DNA of 64,000 nucleotides. Origin: CAVYPR01 sp963770505. GTDB lineage: Bacteria > Actinomycetota > Acidimicrobiia > Acidimicrobiales > RAAP-2. The stretch covers positions 79,027 through 143,026 of the forward strand of contig CAVYPR010000002.1 in NCBI GenBank assembly GCA_963770505.1, read 5' to 3'. The translations under genes and the position numbers were made by a program. The notes under the pieces are model-generated. The model was not told the DNA's origin, did no database searches, and worked only from the letters and a program-made list of their open reading frames with translations. Positions 9,619-19,409 of the stretch are shown here, piece after piece (the stretch's first letter is position 1; every line of letters begins with the position of its first letter).

Positions 9619-10215
9619 GTGAGCCAGGCCATCTCGGTGGACCCGCCGGCCAAGCCGCCCCGCGTCGTCCACGACCGCCCACCGATGCTGGCCATCGGGG
9701 TCATGATCTGGCTGGGCTCGGAGCTCATGTTCTTCAGCGGCCTCTTCGCCGCCTTCTTCAGCATCCGGGCCAACGACCACCCCTGGCCCCCGGTCGGCAC
9801 CCACCTCGACGTCCTGCGGGCCGGCATCTTTACCGCCATCTTGGTGTCGTCGAGCTTCACCATGCAGAAGGCGGTCTTCGCCGAGGAGCGCTACAACCGG
9901 CGGGCGGCCCGGATCTGGATCGTGTGCACGCTCATCCTGGGCGTGCTCTTCCTCTACAACCAGGGCTACGAGTGGGTGACCCAGGCCACCCGTCCGGGCA
10001 CCAACGCCTACGGCTCGCTGTTCTTCATCATGACCGGCCTCCACGGCCTCCACGTGGCCCTCGGCCTCGTGGCCATGATCTTCCTGCTGGGCCGGATGAA
10101 GGGACCGGCCGGCGACCCCGGAGAGCTCTCCGTCTTCCAGGGCGTGAGCTACTACTGGCACTTCGTCGACATCGTCTGGGTGGGCCTGTACAGCTGCCTC
10201 TTCCTGCTCAAGTAG
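9619..10215 (+). CDS. ctaE: Cytochrome c oxidase subunit III
   Basis: Core membrane subunit of the aa3 oxidase. The 198-residue protein has five predicted helices, the usual short actinobacterial form, with WLGSELMFFSGLFAAFF near the N-terminus, FIMTGLHGLHVALGL and a C-terminal SYYWHFVDIVWVGLY block carrying the conserved His residues. GTG 9619 was preferred to upstream codons because a -10-like TAGGAA lies 7 bases before it and the extra residues of a 9541 start are not family-like. It ends with TAG and is followed 10 bases later by qcrC, as in other Actinomycetota. Confidence 0.93.
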   Translation: MSQAISVDPPAKPPRVVHDRPPMLAIGVMIWLGSELMFFSGLFAAFFSIRANDHPWPPVGTHLDVLRAGIFTAILVSSSFTMQKAVFAEERYNRRAARIWIVCTLILGVLFLYNQGYEWVTQATRPGTNAYGSLFFIMTGLHGLHVALGLVAMIFLLGRMKGPAGDPGELSVFQGVSYYWHFVDIVWVGLYSCLFLLK

Positions 10216-10225
10216 TGACTGGACC

Positions 10226-11307
10226 GTGCTCCGCCGACTCCTGAAGAACCGCTACCTGCTTCCCACGGCCATCCTGGTCACGGTGGGCTTCGGCGGGTTC
10301 GTCGGCCTGACGAACGCGGGTGCCCAGACAGGGACACACACCTCCACACCGGTTCCGACCCTCTACACAACGGGCGCCACGACCACCACCACCCAGGTGG
10401 CCCCGGTGGCCTCGGCGTCGACGGGCCAGCCCCCCTCCACCACAGCGGGGGCCAGCCACGGCGGCTCGTTGGTGAGCCCGGTGGGCGCCACACGGACCGC
10501 ACCGCGCTCCACCGCCTCGGCCTGCAGGAAGGAGCTCGAGCGGATCAGTTACACAAGCCCGCCCAACTCGGGCTCCCCCAAGACCTCGAGCCACCACATC
10601 TGCGTGAACGGGCGCATCGTCGCCTACGGCAACTCCTCGATCGTCTACGCCTCCCCCCCAAGTCCTTCGAGCAGGCCGGAGAGGAGCTGTTCGAGCAGGT
10701 CTGCTCCAGCTGCCACATGAGCGACGCCCAGGGCGGTCCGGCGGCCCCGTCGCTGATCGGGGTGGGGTCGGGGACGGTCGACTTCTGGGTCACCACCGGC
10801 CGCATGCCGGCCGCCACGCCCCTGAGCGTCCAGGCCCAGACCAAGCCGCCGAAGCTGAGCAAGCGCCAGGCCGCCGAGATCGCCGCGTGGATCACATCGC
10901 TCTCGCCCGCCCCGCCGTTCATCCCGGCCGTGAACACCAGGACAGCCAACCTGGCCACGGGGGCCAGCCTGTTCGCCCTCAACTGCGCCGCCTGCCACAC
11001 CATCACCGGGGCTGGTGACGAGCTCGCCTACGGCACCAACGCACCCTCGCTGCACTACGCCACGACCACCCAGATCGCCGAGGCCATCCGCAGCGGACCG
11101 GGCAACATGCCCCGGTTCACCGGCAACCTCTCCGACAGCCAGGTGGCCGACATCGTGGCGTACGTGTCCGAGAAGCTCCAGCACCCGACGAACAGCGGCG
11201 GATTCGGGCTGGGCGGAATCGGCCCGGTGACCGAGGGGTTCGTGGCCCTGCTGTTCGGGGTGGGCGGCCTCATGCTGATCTGTTTCTGGATCGGGGACCG
11301 CTCATGA
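10226..11307 (+). CDS. qcrC: Diheme cytochrome c subunit of the cytochrome bc1 complex (one frameshift)
   Basis: QcrC carries electrons from the bc1 complex directly to the aa3 oxidase in the actinobacterial supercomplex. The GTG start at 10226 gives a basic N-terminus and a membrane anchor (LLPTAILVTVGFGGFVG), then a Thr/Pro/Ser-rich linker. The frame breaks in a run of seven C at 10653-10659; the next frame continues KSFEQAGEELFEQV into heme motif CSSCH, then CAACH, and ends with a transmembrane helix (VALLFGVGGLMLICFWIG). One base is missing overall. Two CxxCH motifs and a C-terminal helix are the family hallmark. Confidence 0.88.
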
Positions 11308-11338
11308 GCCGGGCGGGGAAGCGACGGGGAGGACGGCG

Positions 11339-12352
11339 GTGAGCGAGCACGACCCGGGCGTGGCCGTCGACGGCGGAGCGGTCGAGGGTGACGGGGCCGA
11401 CGGCACCCGCACGCCGGTGGCCATGCCGGTGGCCCGCTTCGACGACCCGCACCTCCAGCCGGCCGCCCGCCACCCGGCGCGCGCCCAGGGGCTGATCGCG
11501 CTCATCTTGGTGGTGGGGATCGGCGGGGTCGTCGCCTTCGGCGCCGCCTACGTGGTCAACGCCTCGTCGTGGGTGCTCGGGGTGACCATGGCGGTGGGCC
11601 TCCTCGGGTTGGGCTTCGGCCTGACCGCCTGGGGGAAGTACCTCATGCCCCAGGGCCCCTTCGTCGAGGAGCGCCACACGCTGGCCTCCAGCCCCGACGA
11701 GCGCAAGGCCATGGCCGCCGCCCTCACCGAGCGGACCCAGGTGGTGGTGAAGCGCCGGGGGGTCCTCGGGGGCCTGCTGGCCGCGGGGCTGGGCATCTTC
11801 GGGATCGTGGCCATGTTCCCCCTGCTGCGCTCGCTGGGACCGGCGCCGACCAACCTCTTGGAGGAGACCGACTGGCGCAAGGGCACCAGGCTGGTCGACA
11901 TCAACGGCCGCCCGGTCCACCGGGACCAGATGCAGCCGGGCGGCATCCTCACCGTCTACCCCTTCGGCCTGCAGAGCACGGACAACGGGCAGGCCATCGA
12001 CCAGACCGTGCTCATCCGGGTGCAGACGACCAACCTGGTCACCATGCCGGGCCGGGAGACCTGGGGGCCCGAGGGCTACGTCGCCTACTCCAAGATGTGC
12101 ACCCACCTGGGCTGCCCGGTCGGCCTCTACGAGCAGGAGCTCGAGCTGCTGGTGTGCCCCTGCCACCAGTCGATGTTCAACGTGCGCGACGGCGCCGTGC
12201 CCCAGTTCGGGCCGGCCCCGCGCCCGCTGCCCCAGCTCCCCCTCTACATCGACACACTCGGCTACCTGCGCTCCCAGTCCGGCTACAACCAGGCGGTCGG
12301 GCCGGGCTACTGGGCCCGCACAAGCACACCTCGACAGAACGGGGCGGCATGA
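11339..12352 (+). CDS. qcrA: Rieske iron-sulfur subunit of the cytochrome bc1 complex
   Basis: Transfers electrons from quinol to cytochrome c. The 337-residue protein has the long actinobacterial form: three hydrophobic helices before the soluble domain, then the 2Fe-2S ligands CTHLGCPV and CPCHQSMF. GTG 11339 has GGGGAGGACG upstream. It starts 31 bases after qcrC and its TGA overlaps the qcrB ATG (ATGA), indicating coupled translation. Confidence 0.94.
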   Translation: MSEHDPGVAVDGGAVEGDGADGTRTPVAMPVARFDDPHLQPAARHPARAQGLIALILVVGIGGVVAFGAAYVVNASSWVLGVTMAVGLLGLGFGLTAWGKYLMPQGPFVEERHTLASSPDERKAMAAALTERTQVVVKRRGVLGGLLAAGLGIFGIVAMFPLLRSLGPAPTNLLEETDWRKGTRLVDINGRPVHRDQMQPGGILTVYPFGLQSTDNGQAIDQTVLIRVQTTNLVTMPGRETWGPEGYVAYSKMCTHLGCPVGLYEQELELLVCPCHQSMFNVRDGAVPQFGPAPRPLPQLPLYIDTLGYLRSQSGYNQAVGPGYWARTSTPRQNGAA

Positions 12353-13923
12353 GCACGACCGACGCTGAGCGGCCGAATACCCTGCGCGAGGCCAAGCGGG
12401 CCAACCCCTACGGACGGGTCCAGCAGGCGATCGACGAGATCGACGAGCGGTTCGGCGTCGCCAAGGGCGGCCGGACCTTCCTCGACAAGATCTTCCCGGA
12501 CCACTGGTCCTTCATGCTGGGCGAGATCGCCCTGTACTCCTTCGTGGTGCTCCTGGCCACCGGGGTCTTCCTGAGCCTGTACTACGTCCCCTCCCAGGCC
12601 ACCGTCGTCTACCACGGCACCTACACGCCGCTCGACGGGGTGCGGATGTCGGAGGCCTACCTGAGCTCGGTCAACCTGTCCTTCGCCGTGCGCGCCGGGC
12701 TGCTCATGCGCCAGATGCACCACTGGGCGGCCGACGTCTTCATCGGGTCGATCGTGATCCACATGGCCCGCATCTTCTTCACCGGCGCCTTCCGCAAGCC
12801 CCGCGAGACGAACTGGGTCATCGGGGTGACCCTGCTGATCCTGGCCATCCTGAACGGCTTCATCGGCTACTCGCTCCCCGACGACCTGGTCTCGGGGACC
12901 GGCCTGCGCATCGGCTACTCGATCCTGCTCTCGATCCCCTTCGTCGGGAATTACCTGGCCGTGTGGCTCTGGGGGGGCAGCTTCCCCGGCCACATCATCA
13001 TCGAACGCCTTTTCATCATCCACGTCCTCGTCATCCCGCTGGTCATCCTGGGGTTGCTCGGGGCCCACCTCGGGTTCCTGGTGCGCCAGAAGCACACCCA
13101 GTTCCCCGGCAAGGGCAAGACCGAGCACAACGTGGTCGGCTCGCCCATGTTCCCGACCTTCATGGCCAAGACGACCGGCTTCCTGCTCATGGTGACCGGG
13201 GCCCTGGCCGCGCTGGGGGGGCTGGCCCAGGTCAACCCCATCTGGCAGTTCGGCCCCTACCAGGACCCCTCGAAGATCTCCTACGCCGTCCAACCCGACT
13301 GGTACATGGGGTGGCTCGACGGCGCCCTGCGCATCATGCCCGCCTGGGAGTGGACGGGATGGGGGCACACCATCCCCTGGGAGGTGTTCCTGCCGGCCGT
13401 CATCTTCCCGGGCCTCGTCTTCAACATCTGCCTCGTCTGGCCCCTCATCGAGCGCGTGTACACCAAGGACAACGTCATGCACAACCTGCTCGACCGTCCC
13501 CGTGACCGGCCCAAGCGCACGGCGGTGGGGGCGGCCATGGTGGCACTGCTGTTCACCGTCTTCGCCGCCAGCTCCACCGACGTGCTCGCCAACTTCTTCC
13601 ACGTGTCGCTCAACCAGGTGCTGTGGTTCTTCCGGATCGCCGTCTTCGTCGTGCCGGTGGTGGCGGCCTTCGTGACCTGGCGGATCTGCCTGGAGATGCA
13701 GGGCGTGGCGGGCATCGGCAAGCGCAAGCGGGCCATGGTGGTGACCCGCACCCCCGAGGGCGAGTACGTGGCCGTGCCCTCGGCCCCGCGGCCCGGCGAC
13801 GAGCACTCCGAGCTGGCGGCCCGGCCGGTCCCGGTGCTCATCGAGACCGAGCCCGAGCCGGTGGGTGCCGGTGCCGGCACCGCCACCGACGGGGGGACCG
13901 GCGTCCGTCGGGTCGACCGCTGA
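12349..13923 (+). CDS. qcrB: Cytochrome b subunit of the cytochrome bc1 complex
   Basis: Membrane core of the complex, binding two b-hemes and the quinone sites. The 524-residue protein has the heme-ligand region RQMHHWAADVFIGSIVIHM, a second His pair region near IIERLFIIHVLVIP, and the Qo-site region; C-terminal helices continue to about residue 460. A hydrophilic tail of about 70 residues (rich in Glu, Pro, Gly) follows, as in many Actinomycetota. The ATG overlaps the qcrA stop. It is the last gene of ctaE-qcrCAB and converges with a YdeI-like gene. Confidence 0.95.
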   Translation: MSTTDAERPNTLREAKRANPYGRVQQAIDEIDERFGVAKGGRTFLDKIFPDHWSFMLGEIALYSFVVLLATGVFLSLYYVPSQATVVYHGTYTPLDGVRMSEAYLSSVNLSFAVRAGLLMRQMHHWAADVFIGSIVIHMARIFFTGAFRKPRETNWVIGVTLLILAILNGFIGYSLPDDLVSGTGLRIGYSILLSIPFVGNYLAVWLWGGSFPGHIIIERLFIIHVLVIPLVILGLLGAHLGFLVRQKHTQFPGKGKTEHNVVGSPMFPTFMAKTTGFLLMVTGALAALGGLAQVNPIWQFGPYQDPSKISYAVQPDWYMGWLDGALRIMPAWEWTGWGHTIPWEVFLPAVIFPGLVFNICLVWPLIERVYTKDNVMHNLLDRPRDRPKRTAVGAAMVALLFTVFAASSTDVLANFFHVSLNQVLWFFRIAVFVVPVVAAFVTWRICLEMQGVAGIGKRKRAMVVTRTPEGEYVAVPSAPRPGDEHSELAARPVPVLIETEPEPVGAGAGTATDGGTGVRRVDR

Positions 13924-14019
13924 CCCTCGCGCCGACAGGTCGACGCGCCGGCACATCGGGCGGCACCGTCGCCTTGGGGTGACGGCCCCGTCATCGCAGG
14001 CGGCGAGCGCCGTCGGCCG

Positions 14020-14286
14020 CTACCTGCCGTTGCGCTCGCGGTGCGTGCACCCCGGCCAGCAGCAGGGCCGACGCAGGCCATCCTCCAGCTCCTCCTGGGT
14101 CCGGCGGATGCGGCGTTCCCTGGTCATCTCCCGCTTGGCGTCCTCGACCCAACAGATGAACTCGTTGCGGGCCAGTGGCGTGATGTCGTTCCAGGCGTCG
14201 AGTGCCGTGGGGTTCGCCAGGAGTGCCCGTTGCAGGTCTCCTGGAAGGTCGTGCACGACCCCTCCGGGCACTCGGCGACCGCCCAC
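14020..14286 (-). CDS. YdeI/OmpD-associated (OmdA-like) small protein
   Basis: An 88-residue protein matching the C-terminal helical module of YdeI/OmdA proteins: a VPGGVVHDLPGDLQ start, ALLANPTALDAWN, then LARNEFICWVEDAKREMTR and RRIRRTQEELE. Family members are described as bacteriocin-protection or stress proteins, but the biochemical role is unknown. The C-terminus is unusual: a CCWPGCTH cluster that could bind metal. The start is uncertain. Confidence 0.65.
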   Translation of the reverse strand: MGGRRVPGGVVHDLPGDLQRALLANPTALDAWNDITPLARNEFICWVEDAKREMTRERRIRRTQEELEDGLRRPCCWPGCTHRERNGR

Positions 14287-14388
14287 GGGGCCACGGTAGC
14301 GGGTCGTGCCATCGACCCGGCTACGTTCCGGGGGAGGCCTTGCGGCGCACCAACCCGCCGTTTTGACCGTGGTGGCGTCGCCAGATGG

Positions 14389-14781
14389 TCAGCGTGCGCC
14401 CGAGTCCTCGCGCCGGGCGCCGAAGGCGGCCCACATCATGAGGAACTGGAGCGGCAGGCGCCCCCAGGCCAGGACCCGGCTGTCGGCCAGCCCGGGGTTG
14501 CGCCCCGTGCCCGAATCGAGCGCCATCTGCACGTTGGCCGGGAAGACCCCGGCCAGGACGGCCACGCTGGCCGGCCGGGCCCAGGAGGCCCTGCGCACCA
14601 GCCCCACCGCGCAGGTCAACTCCGCCAGACCACTCAGCGTGATCAGGGACCGATGGAGCCCGGCGGGGATCGCCCGAGGCATGATCGCCTCGAAGAACCG
14701 GGGGCGCACGAAGTGGGCCACCCCGCTCACGGCGAAGACCGCCCCCATCAGCGCCGGCCCCCGCCGGCGGATCCTGATCAC
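14389..14781 (-). CDS. DoxX-like four-helix membrane protein
   Basis: A 130-residue protein with about four hydrophobic segments: MGAVFAVSGVAHFVRP, LITLSGLAELTCAVGLV, SVAVLAGVFPANVQMAL and LPLQFLMMWAAFGA. The order and the GVAHF, GLAEL and FPAN motifs fit the DoxX/DUF-type membrane family, whose function is mostly unknown. GTG 14781 was chosen because GGAGG sits ten bases upstream; codons further upstream give a non-hydrophobic, low-quality N-terminus. Confidence 0.68.
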   Translation of the reverse strand: MIRIRRRGPALMGAVFAVSGVAHFVRPRFFEAIMPRAIPAGLHRSLITLSGLAELTCAVGLVRRASWARPASVAVLAGVFPANVQMALDSGTGRNPGLADSRVLAWGRLPLQFLMMWAAFGARREDSGAR

Positions 14782-15067
14782 CCGATCGACACCTCCGTGG
14801 GCGCCTCGGCGCACCTCGATGTCCTCGGTGCCGGCCGTGAGCACGAGTACACGTCGGAAGGGCTGCGGTGGGCAACGTCGCCCAACCGCCCCAACTCCCA
14901 CTCGCCAGCTTGAAACCCGGTGGCCGTTGGTGCGGCCCTGTCGTTGCTCGGGCTGCCTTCTCCGGCCACCACCCGGCATCACGAGGGGGCTGGCCGCCGC
15001 CCTCCGGTGCGGGTCGCTCTGGCCGTGGACCGGCGCCCGTCGCCCATCGTCATCCCGACGACGGTGC

Positions 15068-15382
15068 TCAGCTGTTGATGTGCTCCATGCCCTTCAAGAT
15101 GGCCGGCATGGCCGCGTCCAGGTCAAGCACGATATTTGACTCGATCTCGATGAACTCGTTCAGTGCGAGTGAGACCTCGAGATGGTAGGCAGCCGCGGCG
15201 TCGGGGTCGTTCACCTTGTCCAAGGAGACGCCGCTCGATCCGTCGGCGGCTATGTACCAGCCGATCCGCTCAATGCTGGGGTTCTCGGCCGTCCTCGCTT
15301 CGATCTTCGCCCAGACCTCCATCATCCGGTTCGCCTGGGCGGCAGTGAGGGGACGGGACTTCCAGGTACTTGCGATCAGCAT
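15068..15382 (-). CDS. Small DUF3303-like protein
   Basis: A 104-residue protein beginning MLIASTWKSRPLTAAQANRM, with a predicted beta-alpha-beta alternation and GWYIAADGSSGVSL in the middle. This resembles the DUF3303/dimeric alpha-beta barrel group. No catalytic residues are recognisable. The start is firm: a perfect AAGGAGGT lies at 15389-15396, seven bases before ATG. It stands alone and its base composition is somewhat lower in GC than its neighbours. Function unknown. Confidence 0.72.
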   Translation of the reverse strand: MLIASTWKSRPLTAAQANRMMEVWAKIEARTAENPSIERIGWYIAADGSSGVSLDKVNDPDAAAAYHLEVSLALNEFIEIESNIVLDLDAAMPAILKGMEHINS

Positions 15383-16085
15383 GTTCGTACCTCCTTCGGG
15401 GTGGCTTGGCGCTGCTGGCCACCGTAACAACAAGGATCGGCGCCTGCTCAGCTGACACCGTGCCTCGAGCCCCGGTGGCGCCTCAGGCCCGCCAGCCGAG
15501 CCCGGTGGCCCGGAGGTCCACCTCGTAGTGAGGTGCGGCCGGCGAGCTCCTGGCGGTCACGGTGGCCAGCAACTGACCACGACCCGGGGTCGGCGGCACC
15601 CAGTGGCCTTGCCGGGCCTGCAGGCGCGGCATCGCTCCCGTCCACGAGAGGGGTCCCTCCCAGCGGGGGAGAGGGGCGAGGTGATGGGTACGTCGAGGGT
15701 TCGCACGCCGGGCACCGGGTCGGGGCGGCACCGGGCCGACGCGCCGCTCACCGGTGAGCCGCGTGCAGGTGGTCAACCGCCCGTCGCCCGTGTGGTGCCG
15801 GCGGCTGGAACGTCGAGGTGCCCGGACCGGGTACCTCCACCTCGGACCACGAGGAGGGGTACCTGGTCCTCCGGCCTCACGGCCATCCAGCCGTGTGCAG
15901 AAAACCGCCCCCGACCTCCGCTCACGCGGCATGCACAGATGCCCTGCTCCGGTCGCTTGACATTCGATGGGGACTCCTTCACGATCGCAATGAGCGGCCG
16001 CAGCGATCGGTTGCAGCGATGGGAATGGCGATCGACGGGTGGTCGTGACGTCGAGACAGAGGGCCGAGCCGCCAAGGGGGCCGAC
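15383..16085. other. 703-base stretch without a supported gene
   Basis: Frames are open on both strands because of the GC content, but none shows coherent codon use. The only protein-like piece is on the minus strand, ending at 15483 (final residues PHYEVDLRATGLGWRA), which could be the 3' remnant of a lost gene; upstream of about 15700 that frame degenerates. The rest presumably holds the upstream region of the secreted vWD/IPT protein. No tRNA, repeat array or clear terminator seen. Confidence 0.35.
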
Positions 16086-19000
16086 ATGCACCTCATCCCT
16101 CACCGCTGCCCACGGCGGCAAAACCCAGCTCGGAGGCGGTCACGTGGATCGGTCGTCGCGAGCACGTCGCGCCGGCTCGTGCCACTTCCCGGCGCTGGTG
16201 CCCTTGGCGCGATGGCCGTTGCCGGCCTGCTCACGCTGCAAGGGTTGACCTTTGCGGGGGCGGCAACCGCCACGCAGGGGATCGCACAGTGGAAACAGAC
16301 AGTTGCCCAGCTCCCCTTGCCGTCGGCAGGCTGCTTCTCCATTACCTATCCGGCGACCGCGTGGAAGGGAGTGGCGTGCACAACGACGCAGGGCGCCCCC
16401 GCTATTCCTCCTGCCGGTTACCGACAAGTCGGCCCAGAAACCATCGGCACAGATATTTCAAATGGGACGACAGGAGACTACCTGGCGCAAACCGAAGGAC
16501 AGATTTCCCGAGTGACAGGCTCGTTGAATATCAGCTCTGGGGCTACCGAGCACTCACTCGTCTTGACAACCGGCATCACAAATACAAATGCCTACACGCT
16601 CCAGATCAACAGCAAACCCTTCAAGTCGACAGCCTGCAAGACCAGTCCCAATCCCACATGTCTCGGTTGGGAGCAGTACGTGTACACAACGTACTTTGAC
16701 GGTATCTCGATGCAGGATTGGGTGTTGTTCTACAACACCACGTGTCCAGCGGGATGGAAGACGTTTGCCACATACCATCCCACAATCGATTGCTACAAGA
16801 CATCCATGCGCACGAGTTTGGCGTCCATCCCGCCGGTCTCAGCCCTCAACAACCTCAAATTCATGGCCTTTGACACTCCCGGCGGCAACGACACAGTCAA
16901 GATGACAACACCGACAACAGCCGCCACCATTAAGGCTGCAGGACAAAGGGACAGTGTGACCACAGGCGGGCTCGGCCTGGCGAATAATTGGCACGTCGCT
17001 GAGTTCGACATCTTCGGTGACGACGACGGCAACGAGGCCTATTTCAGCTCGAACACGACACTCAAGGCCAAGATGGTCTTACACGACGGCACGAAGACAG
17101 CTCCGATGTGCGAGCAAGCGGACAGCCTCACCGGGGAGAGAAACAACCTCAACTTGGCGGCGACGCCGGCATTCAGCACGACACAGACATCCCCGACGAT
17201 GCTGACTCGCCAGAGCAACAGCGTCGCCCCCGGCCACGGGTCTTGTGCCACCGCAAAGGGCATTGGCGACACCCATCTCACGACGTTCGACAATGTGACA
17301 AGGCTGTACACATTCCAAGCGGCCGGCGATTTCGAACTCGCGACAGTCACTCCGACCACAACCGGTCCGGCGACAGGCCTGCGCGGCGCGGTCGTTCCGG
17401 CGATGTCGACGGCCCGGTCGACAACAGCTCCGACGACCCCGGCCGCTCCTTCGACAACCACTCCTCGCAACTTCAACGTGCAGGCCCGGCAGGTGTCCGG
17501 GGCCCCAACGTGGCCCAATGCCGACACCAACCAGGCAGTTGCGGCCCGGGTCGATACATCGGACGTCGCCGTCTGTACCGGGCCACCGCGGCTGGAGGTG
17601 AACGGCGGCCCCGTCACACTGCCGGGGGGCGGTCGGATAACACTGCCGGGCGGGGCCAGCGTCTCCAACGAAGCGGGGACGTACGTCATCCGAGACGCCA
17701 ACGGGGATTCGCTGCGAGTGGGGATCTACACCAACGGCGTCCAGAGTTGGATCAACGAGACAGTGGGGCTTGGCAGCTGGCCCGAACCGGTGAGGGGTCT
17801 GCTGGCCAACGCGTTGTCCAATCCCGAAGCGATCGAGGCGCGCACAGGGACTGTGCTCACAGCACCGTTCGCCTTCAGTGAGCTGTACGGCCTCTACGCC
17901 AACAGCTGGCGGGTGACACCGAGTGAGTCCCTGCTCTCTGCCTGCGGTCCCGCCGGTCCGGGCGGTGCAGCCCATAACATCCTGACCCCCGGCAGTGTGA
18001 CACCGAAGCTGGCCAAGACAGCGCGCGCGACGTGCGTGGCCGCCGGGGTGAAGGCGGCGGGACTCCTCTACGCCTGCACCGTCGACGTGGCCGTGCTCGG
18101 CAAGCCCGCGGCCGCTGCGTACGGCGATCTCTCCGCGACATCGACGACAACGTCGCTCTACACATCGATCACCGTGGACACCATCACCCCGGCGACAGTG
18201 CCCACCACCTCGCTCTCGGGCGGCGGCCAGTCCGGCCCCTTCATCTCGGTGCCCATCGGGACCCCGGTGACCGACGCCGCCACCCCCCATGGGACATCCT
18301 CGGCCGCGCAGCACACGGTGACCTACCGGGTCTACTCCAACGACACCTGCACGACAGCGGTGGCCACAGCCACCAGCACGGTCAATGTCGCCACAGGGGT
18401 GGTGCCCCCGTCTGCCCCGGTGACCCTCTCCAAGGCCGGCACCTACTACTGGCAGGCGACATACTCGAGTGGCCCGGCACGCGGCCCCTCGTCCAGCACA
18501 TGTGGCCTGGAGGGAGAGGTGGAGACGGTCACGACACCCCCGACCGTCACCTCCCTCTCCCGGACAAGCGGCCCGGCGGCCGGTGGCACCCTGGTGACCG
18601 TCACAGGGACCGGGTTCTCGACAGTGGGCAGCGTCAAGTTCGGCACAACGACAGCCCAGTCGTTCACGCTGAGATCGGCCACCCAGCTTGTGGCCACCTC
18701 CCCGGCCCACGCAGCCGGCACCGTGAAGATCTCGGTGACGACGCCGGGCGGGACGACGCCGACAACCGGTGCCGACCACTACACGTTCACGGTCGCGCCC
18801 CCGGCGGTGTCGGGCATCTCGCCGTCAGGCGGCCCAGCGGCCGGCGGCACGACGGTGACGGTGAGCGGCAGCGGGCTCATCGGGGCCACGGTGGTCTCCT
18901 TCGGCACAGGCACGGGGAGGACACTCTCGGTCAACGCCGCAGGGACCCAGCTCACCGTGAAGAGCCCGGCCGGCACCTCGGGAGCCTCGGTCAACGTGCG

Positions 19001-19310
19001 GGTGGTGACCCCCGCAGGCGAGAGCCCCGCCTCGACGTCAGACCTCTTCACCTATGGCCCGACCATCACCTCGCTCTCCCGGACAAGCGGCCCGGTGGCC
19101 GGCGGCACCAAGGTGACCATCACAGGGACCGGGTTCTCGACAGTGCGCAGTGTCAAGTTCGGGACCTCAACAGCCAGGACATTCACGGTCAGATCGGCCG
19201 CGCAGATCGTGGCCACCTCCCCGGCGCACGCAGCCGGCCAGGTGAGGATCTCGGTGACGACGGCTGCCGGGACGACGCCGACCACGGGCAACGATCTGTA
19301 CACATACTGA
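16086..19310 (+). CDS. Large secreted protein with vWD-like domain and three IPT/TIG repeats
   Basis: A 1074-residue extracellular protein. Residues 1-60 hold a basic N-terminus and a hydrophobic signal segment (LGAMAVAGLLTLQGLTFAGA). Residues ~61-390 are an unrecognised Cys-containing domain. Around residue 393 begins a von Willebrand type D-like block (GDTHLTTFDNVTRLYTFQAA, then NFNVQARQVS). Residues ~690-815 form an Ig-like repeat with GTYYWQATYS and a paired Cys. Residues ~819-900, 902-990 and 992-1073 are IPT/TIG domains (SGPAAGGTLVTVTGTGFS type). There is no sorting motif or C-terminal helix. Thr is often encoded by ACA and the first kilobase is AT-richer than its neighbours, suggesting transfer or unusual selection. 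Probably surface or matrix protein. Confidence 0.75.
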   Translation: MHLIPHRCPRRQNPARRRSRGSVVASTSRRLVPLPGAGALGAMAVAGLLTLQGLTFAGAATATQGIAQWKQTVAQLPLPSAGCFSITYPATAWKGVACTTTQGAPAIPPAGYRQVGPETIGTDISNGTTGDYLAQTEGQISRVTGSLNISSGATEHSLVLTTGITNTNAYTLQINSKPFKSTACKTSPNPTCLGWEQYVYTTYFDGISMQDWVLFYNTTCPAGWKTFATYHPTIDCYKTSMRTSLASIPPVSALNNLKFMAFDTPGGNDTVKMTTPTTAATIKAAGQRDSVTTGGLGLANNWHVAEFDIFGDDDGNEAYFSSNTTLKAKMVLHDGTKTAPMCEQADSLTGERNNLNLAATPAFSTTQTSPTMLTRQSNSVAPGHGSCATAKGIGDTHLTTFDNVTRLYTFQAAGDFELATVTPTTTGPATGLRGAVVPAMSTARSTTAPTTPAAPSTTTPRNFNVQARQVSGAPTWPNADTNQAVAARVDTSDVAVCTGPPRLEVNGGPVTLPGGGRITLPGGASVSNEAGTYVIRDANGDSLRVGIYTNGVQSWINETVGLGSWPEPVRGLLANALSNPEAIEARTGTVLTAPFAFSELYGLYANSWRVTPSESLLSACGPAGPGGAAHNILTPGSVTPKLAKTARATCVAAGVKAAGLLYACTVDVAVLGKPAAAAYGDLSATSTTTSLYTSITVDTITPATVPTTSLSGGGQSGPFISVPIGTPVTDAATPHGTSSAAQHTVTYRVYSNDTCTTAVATATSTVNVATGVVPPSAPVTLSKAGTYYWQATYSSGPARGPSSSTCGLEGEVETVTTPPTVTSLSRTSGPAAGGTLVTVTGTGFSTVGSVKFGTTTAQSFTLRSATQLVATSPAHAAGTVKISVTTPGGTTPTTGADHYTFTVAPPAVSGISPSGGPAAGGTTVTVSGSGLIGATVVSFGTGTGRTLSVNAAGTQLTVKSPAGTSGASVNVRVVTPAGESPASTSDLFTYGPTITSLSRTSGPVAGGTKVTITGTGFSTVRSVKFGTSTARTFTVRSAAQIVATSPAHAAGQVRISVTTAAGTTPTTGNDLYTY
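18541..18786 (+). repeat. IPT/TIG-coding direct repeat, copy 1
   Basis: About 246 bases encoding TIG domain 1, closely matching 19061-19306 at DNA level with an offset of 520 bases; long identical runs include the TCTCCCGGACAAGCGGCCCG stretch. This indicates recent intragenic duplication or gene conversion. Confidence 0.75.
19061..19306 (+). repeat. IPT/TIG-coding direct repeat, copy 2
   Basis: Second copy of the repeat at 18541-18786, encoding TIG domain 3. TIG domain 2, between the copies, is clearly diverged, so domains 1 and 3 are the closest relatives. Confidence 0.75.
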
Positions 19311-19409
19311 GATCCGGCCGTCACGTGCCGCTCGCCCACTGCGGGCTGTGGCCACAAGGTCCGTCGCTGGACGGGGCAGATTGGGGGTGCGGGCGGTGGT
19401 GAAGTGCGG

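Noticed and set aside
15483..16121. Minus-strand frame of 212 codons as a gene
   Set aside because: Only its last part looks protein-like; the rest lacks codon bias and it overlaps the start of the vWD/IPT gene. Kept only as a possible remnant.
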